Source: Arthrobacter sp. NIO-1057 (lineage in GTDB: Bacteria > Actinomycetota > Actinomycetes > Actinomycetales > Micrococcaceae). From it: DNA of 64,000 nucleotides. The notes beneath the pieces were generated by a model. It made no database searches. It saw nothing but the letters and a program-made list of their open reading frames with translations, and had not been told where the DNA came from. The stretch is from positions 558,001 through 622,000 of the forward strand of contig NZ_FMAT01000001.1 of assembly GCF_900094805.1 (NCBI RefSeq), given 5' to 3'. Below, piece by piece: positions 19,945 to 29,564 of this stretch. A program made the position numbers and the translations under genes. Position 1 is the first letter of the stretch, and every line of letters starts with the position of its first letter.

Positions 19945-20331
19945 GGTGAGGAGGAGTTCCTTTCGACACTGCATGGGTTCGTTTCAGACCAGAATTTTTT
20001 GTGGAATGAACGAGGTGGTACGCAGTAATCGTAGGAGGGGTTTGCTTTATTACCTTGGGTGTTGCGTAACAATGTTACGTTAGGAGATTTATCTACTGGA
20101 TCGCATTTTCGACGTAACAATTGAGGTTTCGCCTTAGAACTAGTCAAAGGCAGTTTCGTGCAAATCATTACGGCAGGCGGCCACCCCAGAGGACTTGTCT
20201 CAAAGAACGACTTAAAGGCAGCTGTTGCAACGCAACGTTGACGCCATTCTGAATGATGACCGAGCCATTTTGTCTAAAGTGATCGTCTTAGTGAGCGATG
20301 AGCTACGCCTCGTATTCAGTGATTTTTCTGA
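19945..20331. other. Intergenic region upstream of pdxS
   Basis: 387 bp without a gene. It contains the dyad CGTAAC-AAT-GTTACG at 20065-20079 and a second copy of its half, CGTAACAAT, at 20113-20121. These lie about 120-180 bp before the pdxS start and could be operator sites. No clear terminator for the ABC permease gene was found at its far end. Confidence 0.55.
20065..20121. promoter_or_regulatory. Candidate operator repeats upstream of pdxS
   Basis: CGTAACAAT occurs at 20065-20073 and again at 20113-20121, 48 bp apart; the first copy is part of a perfect 6-3-6 inverted repeat. The regulator is unknown; PdxR-type control is one possibility, but no such gene is nearby. Confidence 0.35.
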
Positions 20332-21996
20332 TTAGTCCGTCAGTACATCTCGACGGTTGAACCTCATCAAGCCCACGGTACCGAGCGCCAGCGAAATCAA
20401 TAGCAGAACCAGTAACGGCGACCAGTTGAAATCCTCGGCCGGAACTCTAGGGACCGCTCCGAATGGGGTGGCCCGGATGACGTTCTCAGAAAGGGAAAAG
20501 AGCCCACCGAACATGGATGCAAGCACCGAGAGCCCGTAAACGCCCCAAACGATCACAGTACTGGAACGTGGTAGGTAGCCGAAGGCCAACAGTTGCAACG
20601 CCAGCATCAAGAGCACCGCCGGCCAGTAACTGAAGCACGCTCCCGCCAGCAATCCAGGCTCACCTGCGCCTTGGGATGCTACTCCGATGAGGTAGCCACC
20701 AAGCAGTAGCATGACCCCGGACCCAAGCACCGCAATGATCAAGTGAGTCATAAGCCAAGTCCTTCTAGATAGTGCCCCTGCCAGTTGTTGTTCTAACCGC
20801 CCGCTTTCTTCCTCCGAGCGTGCAGTTACCAAAGATTGGATGGCGAAAGCACAAGCTAGCAAAGCGTTGAACAGGACGAAAATCCCTAACACCCCGTCAA
20901 GCATCGTGGCCCCACCGCCAACGAAATTACGGGCAAATGGGTTGCTCGGATCCAGCAATGAGCTCATCGACTGCGCAACAGATCCGAAGAAGAGGCTGGA
21001 GACGACTAAGCCGATAAACCAGCTGATCAGCGATGCTCGTTGAAGCCTTAAAGGCAAACCAAGCGCACTGGCAGTAAACCGAGTTGCCCTGGTTGGACCG
21101 CGACGTTCTGGAAGCATACCCGCGCCCATATCTCGGGAGCTTTCGAGACGCAGGGCAAATATGCAACCAACCACACCGAGTCCGAGCAAGGCTAGCAATG
21201 GCCAAAGATTGTTCTCTCCAAAGGCACGCATATTCTGCGCCCAGCCAATAGGCGAGAACCAACTCAAAGGGCTGGGACTCATACCTTCAGCTTCCAGATC
21301 CGCGGCGGCACGGACAAAATAGAACAGCCCGATCAGAGCCACTGTCAGCGTGTTGGCTCCGCGGCTGGTTGACGCTACCTGCCCACATAGCGCTGCTAGT
21401 CCTATAAATGCCAGACCAGTGCCGGCGATGGAAGCGCCCATGACCCAGCTGCCCGTACTTGGAAGTCTCACTGCCAAACACAGCAGACTGATCAATGCTC
21501 CGGTGACGACGCACAGAGCAGCAGATACGAAGTAGTTCGCGGCCGAATAGGCGTGTCGGCCCAGTGCCCTTGAACGAAGCAGTTCGGTGCGCCCGGTTTC
21601 CTCTTCGGCGCGGCCATTACGGGTGATCAAGAAGGTGACGGCGAAGGCCAATGACACCGCCAATGTCATCCAGATTTTAATGACCAAGATGCCACCCAAA
21701 GAACCTGCAGCATAAGGCAACCCCGTCATGGCGGCGACGGCAGGCGTATTCGCGACCTGGGCATAGGCGTCGCGCGAGGCCTGAGTCGGGAACGCTTGTT
21801 GCTGTGAATCAAAAACAATGGGGATCATCGAAGCCAAGACCAACGCCCAGATGGACAGGCGTAACCAATTGCGACGAAGGATGAACCAGATCATCGTACT
21901 GAAACCAGTCATTGCGCCGTTATGCCCAGCTTCTTTGTTCGAAACCGAGACGGTGCTCGGTAGTGCGTGGCGTCCGTGCGCAGTCTGAGTGCTCAC
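20332..21996 (-). CDS. ABC-2 type transporter permease (polyketide antibiotic exporter type)
   Basis: 554 residues with about 12 hydrophobic segments in two similar halves. Each half carries the pattern (R/T)(A/S)EEE(T/S)GR, here [15 protein letters not shown] near 130 and [14 protein letters not shown] near 395, which marks the tetronasin-resistance-like exporter permeases (for example mycobacterial Rv1217c). It overlaps the ATPase gene by 4 bp and is the last gene of a TetR-ATPase-permease unit. Probably exports a hydrophobic compound; the substrate is unknown. Confidence 0.9.
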   Translation of the reverse strand: MSTQTAHGRHALPSTVSVSNKEAGHNGAMTGFSTMIWFILRRNWLRLSIWALVLASMIPIVFDSQQQAFPTQASRDAYAQVANTPAVAAMTGLPYAAGSLGGILVIKIWMTLAVSLAFAVTFLITRNGRAEEETGRTELLRSRALGRHAYSAANYFVSAALCVVTGALISLLCLAVRLPSTGSWVMGASIAGTGLAFIGLAALCGQVASTSRGANTLTVALIGLFYFVRAAADLEAEGMSPSPLSWFSPIGWAQNMRAFGENNLWPLLALLGLGVVGCIFALRLESSRDMGAGMLPERRGPTRATRFTASALGLPLRLQRASLISWFIGLVVSSLFFGSVAQSMSSLLDPSNPFARNFVGGGATMLDGVLGIFVLFNALLACAFAIQSLVTARSEEESGRLEQQLAGALSRRTWLMTHLIIAVLGSGVMLLLGGYLIGVASQGAGEPGLLAGACFSYWPAVLLMLALQLLAFGYLPRSSTVIVWGVYGLSVLASMFGGLFSLSENVIRATPFGAVPRVPAEDFNWSPLLVLLLISLALGTVGLMRFNRRDVLTD

Positions 21997-22925
21997 GACT
22001 GTTCTCCTGCCCTCACTCCAACAGGCCGTCCCGAATTGTCGGAGTAATGACGCAGGAACAGTTCTTCTAAGGACGGCGGTGCGCTGACCAGATTTCGTGG
22101 CGCATAGGTGGCCAGAGCGGAGAGCACCGAAGGCAGCTGATCCTGGTCGACACTGAATTTGGCGGAAGTTCCTGCAACCTCTAGGTCTTCGATGCCAGTA
22201 ATGGCTGAAAGCTCACCGGCGTTCGCTGCGATTTCTACACTGATCTGGGTGCGTTGCAGGTGGCGCAGCTCGGCCAGTGCTCCGGCCTCGACGGTTTGCC
22301 CATCCCGGATGATGGTGACAGTATCGCAGAGCTTTTCAACCTCAGAGAAGATATGGCTGGAGAGCAGTACGCTGCGCCCTTGCGCAGCTTCCTCGCGGAT
22401 ACATGATGTGAAGACCTGTTCCATCAATGGGTCCAAGCCTGATGTCGGCTCATCGAGCAATAATAGTTCGGCATTCGATGACAAGGCCGCGACCAGTGCT
22501 ACCTTTTGGCGGTTGCCTTTGGAGTAGCTGCGGGCCTTCTTCGTGGGGTCCAGTTCGAAACGTTCAAGGAGTTCATTTTGTCGTCGGGTATCGAAGCTAC
22601 CGTGAAGTTTGGAAAGAATGCTGATGGCTTGTCCGCCGGTGAGGTTGGGCCAGAGATTCACTTCGCCGGGAACATAGGCCACGTCACGGTGCAGGGATAC
22701 TGCATCTTTCCAGGGATCACGGCCAAGCATGCGCGCAACTCCCCCATCAGCTTTCAGCAGACCCAACAGGATACGAATGGTGGTGGACTTTCCCGCACCA
22801 TTTGGTCCTAAAAACCCTGCGACCTCCCCGGTTTCAACCCGAAGGTCTAATCCGTTCAGAGCCACGGCATGCCCGTAGTTCTTCTTTAGTCCGCTCACTT
22901 CAATGGCCGAATTGGTGGTGGCCAT
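21993..22925 (-). CDS. ABC transporter ATP-binding protein
   Basis: 310 residues. Walker [10 protein letters not shown], a signature variant [16 protein letters not shown], Walker [14 protein letters not shown] and switch His in SSHIF. The C-terminal 90 residues are typical of ABC-2 exporters. AAAGGAG precedes the ATG at 22925. Partner of the permease downstream, with a 4-bp overlap; the tetR-like gene lies 31 bp upstream on the same strand, the same order as the mycobacterial Rv1219c-Rv1218c-Rv1217c pump. Confidence 0.94.
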   Translation of the reverse strand: MATTNSAIEVSGLKKNYGHAVALNGLDLRVETGEVAGFLGPNGAGKSTTIRILLGLLKADGGVARMLGRDPWKDAVSLHRDVAYVPGEVNLWPNLTGGQAISILSKLHGSFDTRRQNELLERFELDPTKKARSYSKGNRQKVALVAALSSNAELLLLDEPTSGLDPLMEQVFTSCIREEAAQGRSVLLSSHIFSEVEKLCDTVTIIRDGQTVEAGALAELRHLQRTQISVEIAANAGELSAITGIEDLEVAGTSAKFSVDQDQLPSVLSALATYAPRNLVSAPPSLEELFLRHYSDNSGRPVGVRAGEQS

Positions 22926-22956
22926 GATGTGCTCCTTTACCGATGTTTTACCGAGA

Positions 22957-23619
22957 TCAAACAGTTCCCGCAGAACCTGCGGGCGAAATATCTGCTGATT
23001 CGGCGGCCAAATACTCGTTGAGGTAGGCCGGGCTGGTAAACAGCCCTTCGGAGAATAGTTCCAGCGTGGGCAGGCTAACTTGTGTGTAATAGTCCTGCAT
23101 CACTGCGGTGAAATCTTCTGGATCCTGCGGCGGATTGAGCGCGAAGTGCAATACCAGCGCCCCTAGGGTTTGCAGAATCAGAAATCGTGCCCGTGCCGGC
23201 TCATTGCGGCTAGGGACTATCAGCCCGCGGGAAACGGACTGGTTCAATAGGTTCAGTGCTTCGTCAATGAGTTGTTCAGTGAATTGCATCCCCGCCGATG
23301 CGCCCTCACGTACTGAGCGCAGGATGTACATGATCAGCACCCCACCCTCTCGGGAGCTAGGTAAATGGCTAAATACCTGTTGGGGGCTTGCGTCCATTGA
23401 GTCTTCTTTGAGATGCCGATACCTCTCAAGCACCGTGGTATCGCATTCTGCTCGCAACGCCTCTTTGGAGCCAAAGTGGTGACGAACCAGCCCAGCAGTG
23501 ACCTGCGCTCGCTCGGCGATAGCCCGTAGGGACACGTCAAACCCCTGCGCGGCAAAGGCTTCAATTGCGGAGTCACGCAGTCTAGCCCGTCCGGTCAGAT
23601 CACTGAGTGCTGTACTCAT
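22957..23619 (-). CDS. TetR family transcriptional regulator
   Basis: 220 residues from ATG at 23619. N-terminal helix-turn-helix ([43 protein letters not shown]) followed by an all-helical ligand domain. Probably represses itself and the two ABC genes that follow: inverted repeats overlap its start codon. The frame runs 33 codons further upstream through those repeats, which argues against the longer form. Confidence 0.92.
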   Translation of the reverse strand: MSTALSDLTGRARLRDSAIEAFAAQGFDVSLRAIAERAQVTAGLVRHHFGSKEALRAECDTTVLERYRHLKEDSMDASPQQVFSHLPSSREGGVLIMYILRSVREGASAGMQFTEQLIDEALNLLNQSVSRGLIVPSRNEPARARFLILQTLGALVLHFALNPPQDPEDFTAVMQDYYTQVSLPTLELFSEGLFTSPAYLNEYLAAESADISPAGSAGTV

Positions 23620-23642
23620 GTACAGGAGACTACTCCTGTGTA
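23611..23642. promoter_or_regulatory. Overlapping inverted repeats at the tetR-like start (operator)
   Basis: TGTAC-TCAT-GTACA (23611-23624) contains the start codon, and TACAGGAG-ACTA-CTCCTGTG (23621-23640) lies just upstream. A -10-like TATACA on the minus strand abuts the second repeat. The layout fits autorepression. Confidence 0.6.
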
Positions 23643-23880
23643 TAGTCACTGGCAATGGGTATTTTCCAGCCGCTGTGTCGGTTCCATTTCTGAGCGCATA
23701 ACTGGGATTTGATCTCATTAGATACAGGTAAGCGGTGCTGATTTTCTGGTTTCCGGCATACTCTCGATCCTGCCACCGAAGGCATTTCGCTCGTACGGAC
23801 TTGTCGCAGCATCAAAGACCGAATTTCTTGGCACACCCACCCAACCGGATTTCCAGTTATGCCGATTCAAGGTAATAGAA

Positions 23881-23926
23881 AACGCGCCACGCTCCAAACA
23901 AAATTCTGTTTGGACCGCGACGCGTT
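23881..23926 (-). terminator. Terminator after the HIT gene
   Basis: On the minus strand a nearly continuous stem of about 19 bp (outer AACGCG/CGCGTT, inner TCCAAACA/TGTTTGGA, with G-U pairs and one mismatch) closes a short loop and is followed by TTCTATT after the final GTT. It lies 37 bp past the HIT stop. Confidence 0.85.
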
Positions 23927-23962
23927 GACTTAAAATGAAAGCTTTTCAGCCAGATTTTTGGC

Positions 23963-24520
23963 CTACTCGGCGTCTTTCCAGGCTGCCGAGATTGCTTCTC
24001 GTACCTCAGCAAGGGTCTGTGGAATCGCCTTGGTCTTAGCGATAATCGGGAAGAAGTTCCCGTCACCATTCCAGCGCGGAACAATGTGCTGATGCAGGTG
24101 AGCAGCAATTCCCGCTCCCCCAGCCTCTCCTTGATTCATGCCCAAGTTGAACCCAGCAGGGTTGGAGACCTTACGAAGTACCCGCATGGACTGTTGAGTC
24201 AGCGCGGCCATTTCCGCCGTCTCCTCTACCGTGATGTCCGTGTAGTTTGGCACGTGGCGGTAGGGGCACACTAACAGGTGACCAGGGTTGTAAGGAAAGA
24301 GATTAAGGATCACGAAGCAGGTTTGCCCGCGGTGCACAATCAGTGCCTCTTCATCGGTGCGCTGTGGGCCAGCGCAGAAGGGACAGCTGGCCTCATCCTT
24401 GACTTGCTCTTGCCCACCCTTAATGTAGGCCATGCGATAGGGAGTCCACAGTCGCTGGAACGAATCCGGTACTCCGGCGAGTTCAAAATCGTCGGTGACG
24501 GACTGATCTGATTCCTGCAT
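23963..24520 (-). CDS. HIT family protein (Ap4A phosphorylase-like)
   Basis: 185 residues. Nucleotide hydrolase/transferase of the histidine triad family: HLHQHIVPRW at 141-150 is the triad, and CPFC (46-49) with downstream His can bind zinc as in actinobacterial relatives. The N-terminal LWTPYRMAYIKG stretch is typical of the mycobacterial Rv2613c type, an Ap4A phosphorylase. It lies 32 bp downstream of thrS on the same strand, the usual arrangement in actinobacteria. Confidence 0.93.
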   Translation of the reverse strand: MQESDQSVTDDFELAGVPDSFQRLWTPYRMAYIKGGQEQVKDEASCPFCAGPQRTDEEALIVHRGQTCFVILNLFPYNPGHLLVCPYRHVPNYTDITVEETAEMAALTQQSMRVLRKVSNPAGFNLGMNQGEAGGAGIAAHLHQHIVPRWNGDGNFFPIIAKTKAIPQTLAEVREAISAAWKDAE

Positions 24521-24552
24521 ACTTTCGGACTCCCTATCGGTACTAGTGGCTA

Positions 24553-26568
24553 CTAGTTGTTGTTGTCGCGGCTCTTGATGGCTTCAACAATGCGGGCTAC
24601 CGCATCGTCGATAGGCACCTGGTTCTCCTGGCTACCATCGCGGAAGCGGAAGGACACGGCGTTTGCTTCAGCATCTTCGCCACCGGCGATGAGTACAAAC
24701 GGAATCTTGTCCTTAGACGCGTTACGAATCTTCTTCGGGAAGCGATCCGAGGAGTCATCGAGTTCCACACGAACACCCTGTGCCTTGAGCTTGGCGACGA
24801 CCTCGGAAAGGTAGTCGTTGAAAGCTTCGGCTACTGGAATAGCACGAACCTGTACCGGCGACAACCATGCTGGGAAGGCACCAGCGTAGTGTTCGGTCAG
24901 TACACCGAGGAAGCGTTCGATCGAACCGAACTTTGCAGCGTGAATCATCACTGGCTCTTGACGGCTTCCGTCGGCAGCCTGATACTCCAGACCGAAGCGC
25001 GCTGGCTGGTTGAAGTCGTACTGCACGGTGCCCATCTGCCAGGTACGACCGATGGCATCCTTGGCCTGGACGGAGATCTTTGGACCGTAGAACGCAGCTC
25101 CACCTGGGTCTGCAACAAGTTCCACACCGGTTTCGGTGGCAACACGTTCCAGTACGGCGGTAGCCTCTTCCCACTGCTCGTCGGAGCCGATGAATTTATC
25201 GGACTCTGGGTCACGGGTGGACAGCTCCAGGTAGAAGTCGTCCATGCCGAAGTCCTTGAGCAAGGAGAGCATGAAGTTCAGCAGGTGCTCAACTTCTGCA
25301 GGTGCCTGTTCCTTGGTCACGTAGGAGTGCGAGTCATCCTGGGCGAAACCACGCACGCGGGTTAGGCCGTGGACTACACCGGACTTCTCGTAACGGTAGA
25401 CGTGTCCGAATTCGAAGAGGCGCAATGGCAGTTCGCGGTAGGAACGACCACGTCCGCGGAAGATCAGGTTGTGCATCGGGCAGTTCATGGCCTTCAAGCG
25501 GTATTCCTGGCCCTGCTTGGTGATGTTGCCGTCTTCGTCGCGCTCCTCGTCGATGTGAAGCGGCGGGAACATGGTGTCGGCGTAGTACGGCAGGTGGCCC
25601 GAGGTGTGGAACAGCCCATCCTTGGAGATGTGCGGGGTGCCCACGTACTGGAAGCCTTCCTCTACGTGGCGGTCGCGCACGTAGTCTTCCATCTCGCGCT
25701 TGATGATGCCGCCCTTAGGGTGGAACACCGGCAGGCCCGAACCCAGTTCATCCGGGAAGGAGAACAGGTCCAGTTCGGCGCCGAGCTTGCGGTGGTCGCG
25801 GCGCTCGGCCTCGGCCAGGCGCTCCTGGTAGGCCTTGAGGTCTTCCTTGGTTGGCCATGCGGTGCCGTAGATACGCTGCAGCTGCTTGTTCTTCTCGCTG
25901 CCCAGCCAGTAGGCGGCGGCCGAACGGGTCAGTGCAAAAGCGTTCTTGATCAGCTTGGTGTTGGGCAGGTGCGGGCCGCGGCACAAATCCTTCCACACGA
26001 TGTCGCCGGACTTGCGGTCCACGTTGTCGTAAATGGTGGTTTCACCGGCGGCAACCTCTACGGTCACGCCTTCGCCCGAGGTGTCAGCCGAATCAGCCTT
26101 GGCCAACAGTTCGCACTTGTATGGCTCGTTGGCCATTTCTGCCTTGGCTTCTTCTGGAGAAACTTCGCGGCGCGCAAAGAGCTGGTTCTGGTTGACGATC
26201 TTGAGCATCATCTTTTCCAGCTGCTTAAGATCTTCTGGAGTGAATGGCTCAGCCACATCGAAGTCGAAGTAGAAACCGTCGGTGATGTATGGACCGATGC
26301 CCAGCTTGGCGTCCGGACGCAGCTGCTGCACAGCTTGAGCCATCACGTGGGCAGTTGAGTGACGCAGCACCTCCAACCCTTCAGGGTCGGTGATGGTGAC
26401 GCGGGTGACGGTGGTTCCGGCTTCTAGTTCACGGGATAGGTCGCGCAATACGCCGTCGACGTGCATAACAACCACGTCTTTCTGATCGGCGTAGAACTGC
26501 AGACCGGTTGTTCCCGCGTCCACCTGTACCTGCTCGCCATCGATGGTGAGGTTCAGCTGCTCGCTCAT
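24553..26568 (-). CDS. thrS: Threonine--tRNA ligase
   Basis: 671 residues. N-terminal TGS domain, editing domain with [13 protein letters not shown] and the CRGPHLPNT zinc-like site, catalytic core with motif 2 region [37 protein letters not shown] and motif 3 ([28 protein letters not shown]), then an anticodon-binding domain. Full length and intact. No T-box leader was visible upstream; the 108 bp to the next gene hold no long hairpin. Confidence 0.98.
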   Translation of the reverse strand: MSEQLNLTIDGEQVQVDAGTTGLQFYADQKDVVVMHVDGVLRDLSRELEAGTTVTRVTITDPEGLEVLRHSTAHVMAQAVQQLRPDAKLGIGPYITDGFYFDFDVAEPFTPEDLKQLEKMMLKIVNQNQLFARREVSPEEAKAEMANEPYKCELLAKADSADTSGEGVTVEVAAGETTIYDNVDRKSGDIVWKDLCRGPHLPNTKLIKNAFALTRSAAAYWLGSEKNKQLQRIYGTAWPTKEDLKAYQERLAEAERRDHRKLGAELDLFSFPDELGSGLPVFHPKGGIIKREMEDYVRDRHVEEGFQYVGTPHISKDGLFHTSGHLPYYADTMFPPLHIDEERDEDGNITKQGQEYRLKAMNCPMHNLIFRGRGRSYRELPLRLFEFGHVYRYEKSGVVHGLTRVRGFAQDDSHSYVTKEQAPAEVEHLLNFMLSLLKDFGMDDFYLELSTRDPESDKFIGSDEQWEEATAVLERVATETGVELVADPGGAAFYGPKISVQAKDAIGRTWQMGTVQYDFNQPARFGLEYQAADGSRQEPVMIHAAKFGSIERFLGVLTEHYAGAFPAWLSPVQVRAIPVAEAFNDYLSEVVAKLKAQGVRVELDDSSDRFPKKIRNASKDKIPFVLIAGGEDAEANAVSFRFRDGSQENQVPIDDAVARIVEAIKSRDNNN

Positions 26569-26676
26569 GAGATCGGGTTCTACCTTTCAATCTGGGATGG
26601 CTTCATAGCTTGTGGCATACCTTGGCCACAGCCAGCCAGAATCCAGTTTAGTTCAGGTGCTGGCCCCAGCGCGCGT

Positions 26677-27324
26677 TCACTTCGGGTTTTGTGGCGAGCG
26701 ATCGCCTTGATGTGATTCGTTCAACAGTGATTCAGCATTCAGCAAGGTCATCACATGCCAGATTTCACGTTCTTCGGCCGGTTGGGAACTCTCGATCTTG
26801 CCATTCTTCAAGTCCTCACGGAATGCTGGGATGACTTTTTCTAGGCGGCTGATCAGTTCACGCATTTCATCCATGGTGAGCATCAGGTCGCTGGACATCA
26901 GTCGGGCCTTGGCTTCGCCAGCTTCTTCGCCAGAGTAGTGGCGTGCACCGTGATGCATAGCTGCCTGCAAGCGGCGTTGCTCGTCGTTGACCACTTGCCC
27001 GAGGTAGGCATCCATGACCACGCCGGACGGATCATCTTCTCGCTGCCCGACCTCGCCGGTCGTGTATGCCTCGGCAGCAGATTTCCATACCCGGTCACGC
27101 TTGTCCCGTGCGAGTTCTGGGACTTCTACTATCATCTGAGCCTTGGCCAACTCGCGCAGGTGGAAGCTGACCTTGTTCGCCGGGATATCCAAGGCCTGCG
27201 CCAGGTCGGCCGCACGGGCCGATTCCATGGCCGATAGCGTACTGAGAATCTGTCTGCGCAGCGGGTTGGCAATCGCTTTCAGCATCGGCGTAGTGAACGT
27301 GACTGGCGACTCATTGTTGCTCAT
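26677..27324 (-). CDS. ArsR-type winged helix-turn-helix regulator
   Basis: 215 residues. The N-terminal winged helix (MLKAIANPLRRQILSTL...DLAQALDIPANKVSFHLRELAKAQMI) is of the ArsR/HTH_20 class; the long C-terminal half is helical with HHGARHYSGEEAGEAKARLM. There is no cysteine in the protein, so a thiol metal site is ruled out. It is divergent from an MFS exporter, and a double palindrome in the gap is the likely shared operator. Confidence 0.88.
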   Translation of the reverse strand: MSNNESPVTFTTPMLKAIANPLRRQILSTLSAMESARAADLAQALDIPANKVSFHLRELAKAQMIVEVPELARDKRDRVWKSAAEAYTTGEVGQREDDPSGVVMDAYLGQVVNDEQRRLQAAMHHGARHYSGEEAGEAKARLMSSDLMLTMDEMRELISRLEKVIPAFREDLKNGKIESSQPAEEREIWHVMTLLNAESLLNESHQGDRSPQNPK

Positions 27325-27347
27325 GTGTTCAGCTTAGCAATCCCCCA

Positions 27348-27384
27348 AAATAAATTGCGCAATTTCTATTGCGCAACTTTATTT
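27348..27384. promoter_or_regulatory. Double palindromic operator between arsR-type gene and MFS gene
   Basis: Two perfect TTGCGCAA palindromes at 27355-27362 and 27369-27376, centres 14 bp apart, are flanked by AAATAAA and TTTATTT so that the whole 37 bp is a near-perfect dyad. It lies about 24-60 bp from both start codons. Confidence 0.75.
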
Positions 27385-27404
27385 GCGGACTTAGAGTTGA
27401 TGCC

Positions 27405-28775
27405 ATGACCACCACCCAGCCCAACGGTTCATCAGGCACGAAGGTGACTGATGAGAAGCTCTTGCCCGCCTTGCGGACGCAGAAAAACTACCGCAGGTGG
27501 CTGTTCGCAGATACTTCAGCATTGCTTTCCGGTGGTATTTACGGGTTCATCTTCCCGCTGATCCTGCTGGCCACCACCCACTCGCCGGTACTGGCCGGAA
27601 TGTTGGCCTCAATAGGAATGGCAGCCAGGGCTAGCGTCATTTTGGCCGGCGGGGCCATGGCCGATCGCACCGACAAGGCGCGAATGATCGTGATCGGGAG
27701 CTTATGTGGCGCCACGATCACTGCTGCCTTGGCCTTGGGCATGAGCTTTGGTTCGTTACCGGTCCCCTTGATGTGCCTGGCGCATGTCCTGATGGAATTG
27801 CGCGGCGGATTCTTTGGTTCAACAACCAATGCGGCACTCAAGGATCTGGTGCACCCCAAGCAACTCGGCCGTGCGATGGCTGCAAATCAAGGCCGAGACT
27901 CGGTATTGATGCTCGGTTCCGCTCCACTCGGTGGAGTGTTGCTGGGATTAGGTGGCGGTATTGCCCTGCTCACTGTTAGCGCACTTAATCTGATCGCTGC
28001 GGCCAGCGGTTTTGCCTTACGTAGGCCAGTGCGTGCAGCACAGCAATCCTTGCAAGAATCCAATGGCGCTCCCGAGGAGGAAGTGGCCCACGGAATTCTG
28101 GCCGGTATGCGCTGGTGTTTTTCGAGGCCACAGCTTCGCGCGCTCCTAGTTTTGATCACGGTCGTCAACATCGGCGTGAACGGTCTGATGACCACTTTGA
28201 TCTACGGGCTAGAGCAACGTTCGGAGGCGCCCTGGGTCATTGGGCTGACTTCAACGTGCATGGGTGTTGGAATGCTGATCGGCTCGCTGGCGGCGACCTG
28301 GCTTATCGAAAGATTCCGCAGCGGACTTCTAGCCTGCACTTGCCTCACGCTCCTTGGTGTTGCCATGCTCCTCATCGGATTCAATACGAACCTGCTGTGG
28401 CTGGGCTCCATGCTGCTGCTTAGTTTCTTGAGCGTCCCCGCACTTAACGCCACCATCGGCGGGTACTTCATGGCACGTGTCCCCCACAATATGTCTGGGC
28501 GCGCCAATTCCTTGATTACGTTCATGGCCTTGGCCGCTTTGCCGTTGGCACCACTAGTTACCGGATTCGGCCTGGAGTGGGCTGGCATGGGCCCCACACT
28601 CATCTTCTTCGGTGCTTTGGTTTCCCTAGCAGCCATCTTGGCCTGGCTTTCATCGCAGGTTCGAGGAATCCCTCGTCCCGAACAATGGGTGCCTACCACT
28701 GCTTCGACACAACCCGAACCCGCCGACCTCACTGATTCCCAACCGTTACGCACCCCAGATGTTCGCACCGAATAG
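27405..28775 (+). CDS. MFS transporter
   Basis: 456 residues from ATG at 27405; an upstream in-frame TTG at 27369 would lie inside the operator and is unlikely. Twelve hydrophobic segments are expected; the loop motif GAMADRTDKARMIVIG (motif A) is clear. Resembles enterobactin/macrolide-type exporters of the MFS_3 group. Divergent from the ArsR-type repressor and followed after 11 bp by a small ORF with its own strong ribosome binding site. Probably a drug or metabolite exporter induced by its substrate. Confidence 0.92.
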   Translation: MTTTQPNGSSGTKVTDEKLLPALRTQKNYRRWLFADTSALLSGGIYGFIFPLILLATTHSPVLAGMLASIGMAARASVILAGGAMADRTDKARMIVIGSLCGATITAALALGMSFGSLPVPLMCLAHVLMELRGGFFGSTTNAALKDLVHPKQLGRAMAANQGRDSVLMLGSAPLGGVLLGLGGGIALLTVSALNLIAAASGFALRRPVRAAQQSLQESNGAPEEEVAHGILAGMRWCFSRPQLRALLVLITVVNIGVNGLMTTLIYGLEQRSEAPWVIGLTSTCMGVGMLIGSLAATWLIERFRSGLLACTCLTLLGVAMLLIGFNTNLLWLGSMLLLSFLSVPALNATIGGYFMARVPHNMSGRANSLITFMALAALPLAPLVTGFGLEWAGMGPTLIFFGALVSLAAILAWLSSQVRGIPRPEQWVPTTASTQPEPADLTDSQPLRTPDVRTE

Positions 28776-28786
28776 GAGGACTCGAA

Positions 28787-28963
28787 ATGAATTTCGATCC
28801 TATGACACCCAATAATCCTCGATTGAAGAAATCAGCGCGACAACGATTCTTCAGCAGCGAAAAAAGACTCCGCCACAGTTCTGCAGAGGCACGCCAAATC
28901 GACGATGCCGTGACTCAGATGAGGTATCAAGTGCTGCGCAACGAACAATGGATCTTTTTATGA
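28787..28963 (+). CDS. Small basic protein of unknown function (58 aa)
   Basis: Not recognised. The frame reads MNFDPMTPNNPRLKKSARQ and ends RNEQWIFL; it is rich in Arg/Lys/Ser in the middle with a likely amphipathic helix (SSAEARQIDDAVTQMRYQVL). The start has a near-ideal site, TAGGAGG, which also contains the MFS stop codon, at 7 bases spacing. This spacing and the co-directional position 11 bp after the exporter gene suggest a real, co-expressed gene. No signal peptide or membrane segment is visible. Confidence 0.7.
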   Translation: MNFDPMTPNNPRLKKSARQRFFSSEKRLRHSSAEARQIDDAVTQMRYQVLRNEQWIFL

Positions 28964-29034
28964 GGACACGGTAGTAGTCGTGAAAGATCGCCTAACCCAT
29001 AGCTTTCATTTTCGAGCGCACCTACCCTAGAAAT

Positions 29035-29475
29035 ATGAACAAGCAGGCCCCACCTGTCATCAGTGCCATTACCCTCGGCGTGCGTGATGTCGGTGTTTCC
29101 ACCAAGTTCTATACCGAGGGTCTAGGCTTTGAGCTGGTTCAGCCAGCCCACCCGGAAATCGCCTTTGTCCGCGCCGGATATGGTTTGATGCTTGCCCTCT
29201 GGGACGTGAAGCAGATGCCCAATGAATATGGCGATGTCGGGCACTCTCAGCTTGCTCCTCCGGTCTCCCTTGGACACAACGTGCACTCGGATGCGGAAGT
29301 TGATCACCACTATCGGCGAGCGCTGGATGCTGGGGCAACTTCTATTTCCGAACCAACGGTGCAGCCATGGGGAGGTAAGAGCGCATGCGTCGCTGATCCA
29401 GATGGCTTCCGCTGGGATTTTGTGCACAACCCATCATTTGTCGTTGACGCTGATGGGCATGTTTCCTCGGTCTGA
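29035..29475 (+). CDS. VOC family protein (glyoxalase/bleomycin-resistance fold)
   Basis: 146 residues. A single vicinal-oxygen-chelate domain made of two beta-alpha-beta3 units: ISAITLGVRDVGVSTKFYTEGLGFE and HNVHSDAEVDHHYRRALDAGATSISEPTVQPWGGKSACVADPDGFRWDFVHNP. The Y-x-D-P-D-G-x-x-W/WDF ending is the family norm. Substrate unknown. TACCCT lies 6 bases before the ATG with no ribosome binding site, so the mRNA may be leaderless. Confidence 0.9.
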   Translation: MNKQAPPVISAITLGVRDVGVSTKFYTEGLGFELVQPAHPEIAFVRAGYGLMLALWDVKQMPNEYGDVGHSQLAPPVSLGHNVHSDAEVDHHYRRALDAGATSISEPTVQPWGGKSACVADPDGFRWDFVHNPSFVVDADGHVSSV

Positions 29476-29564
29476 GGCCTACGTGCCTTAACTAGGTTGT
29501 TTCAGCAGAAGTTACGTGACTCTCCAGTTGAGATTCTTTGACCATCGACGTTGCTCCTTGAGGG

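Noticed and set aside
20011-20025. T-box-like sequence (GAGGTGGTACGCAG) on the plus strand upstream of pdxS
   Set aside because: It lies on the strand opposite to pdxS with no plus-strand gene behind it, and the surrounding T-box stems are absent.
25369-26358. Long open frame (329 codons) antisense to thrS
   Set aside because: Shadow of thrS; composition is the complement of synthetase codons and no motif is seen.
27369-27404. Longer N-terminus of the MFS protein (TTG at 27369)
   Set aside because: It would place coding sequence inside the palindromic operator and adds residues not expected in the family.
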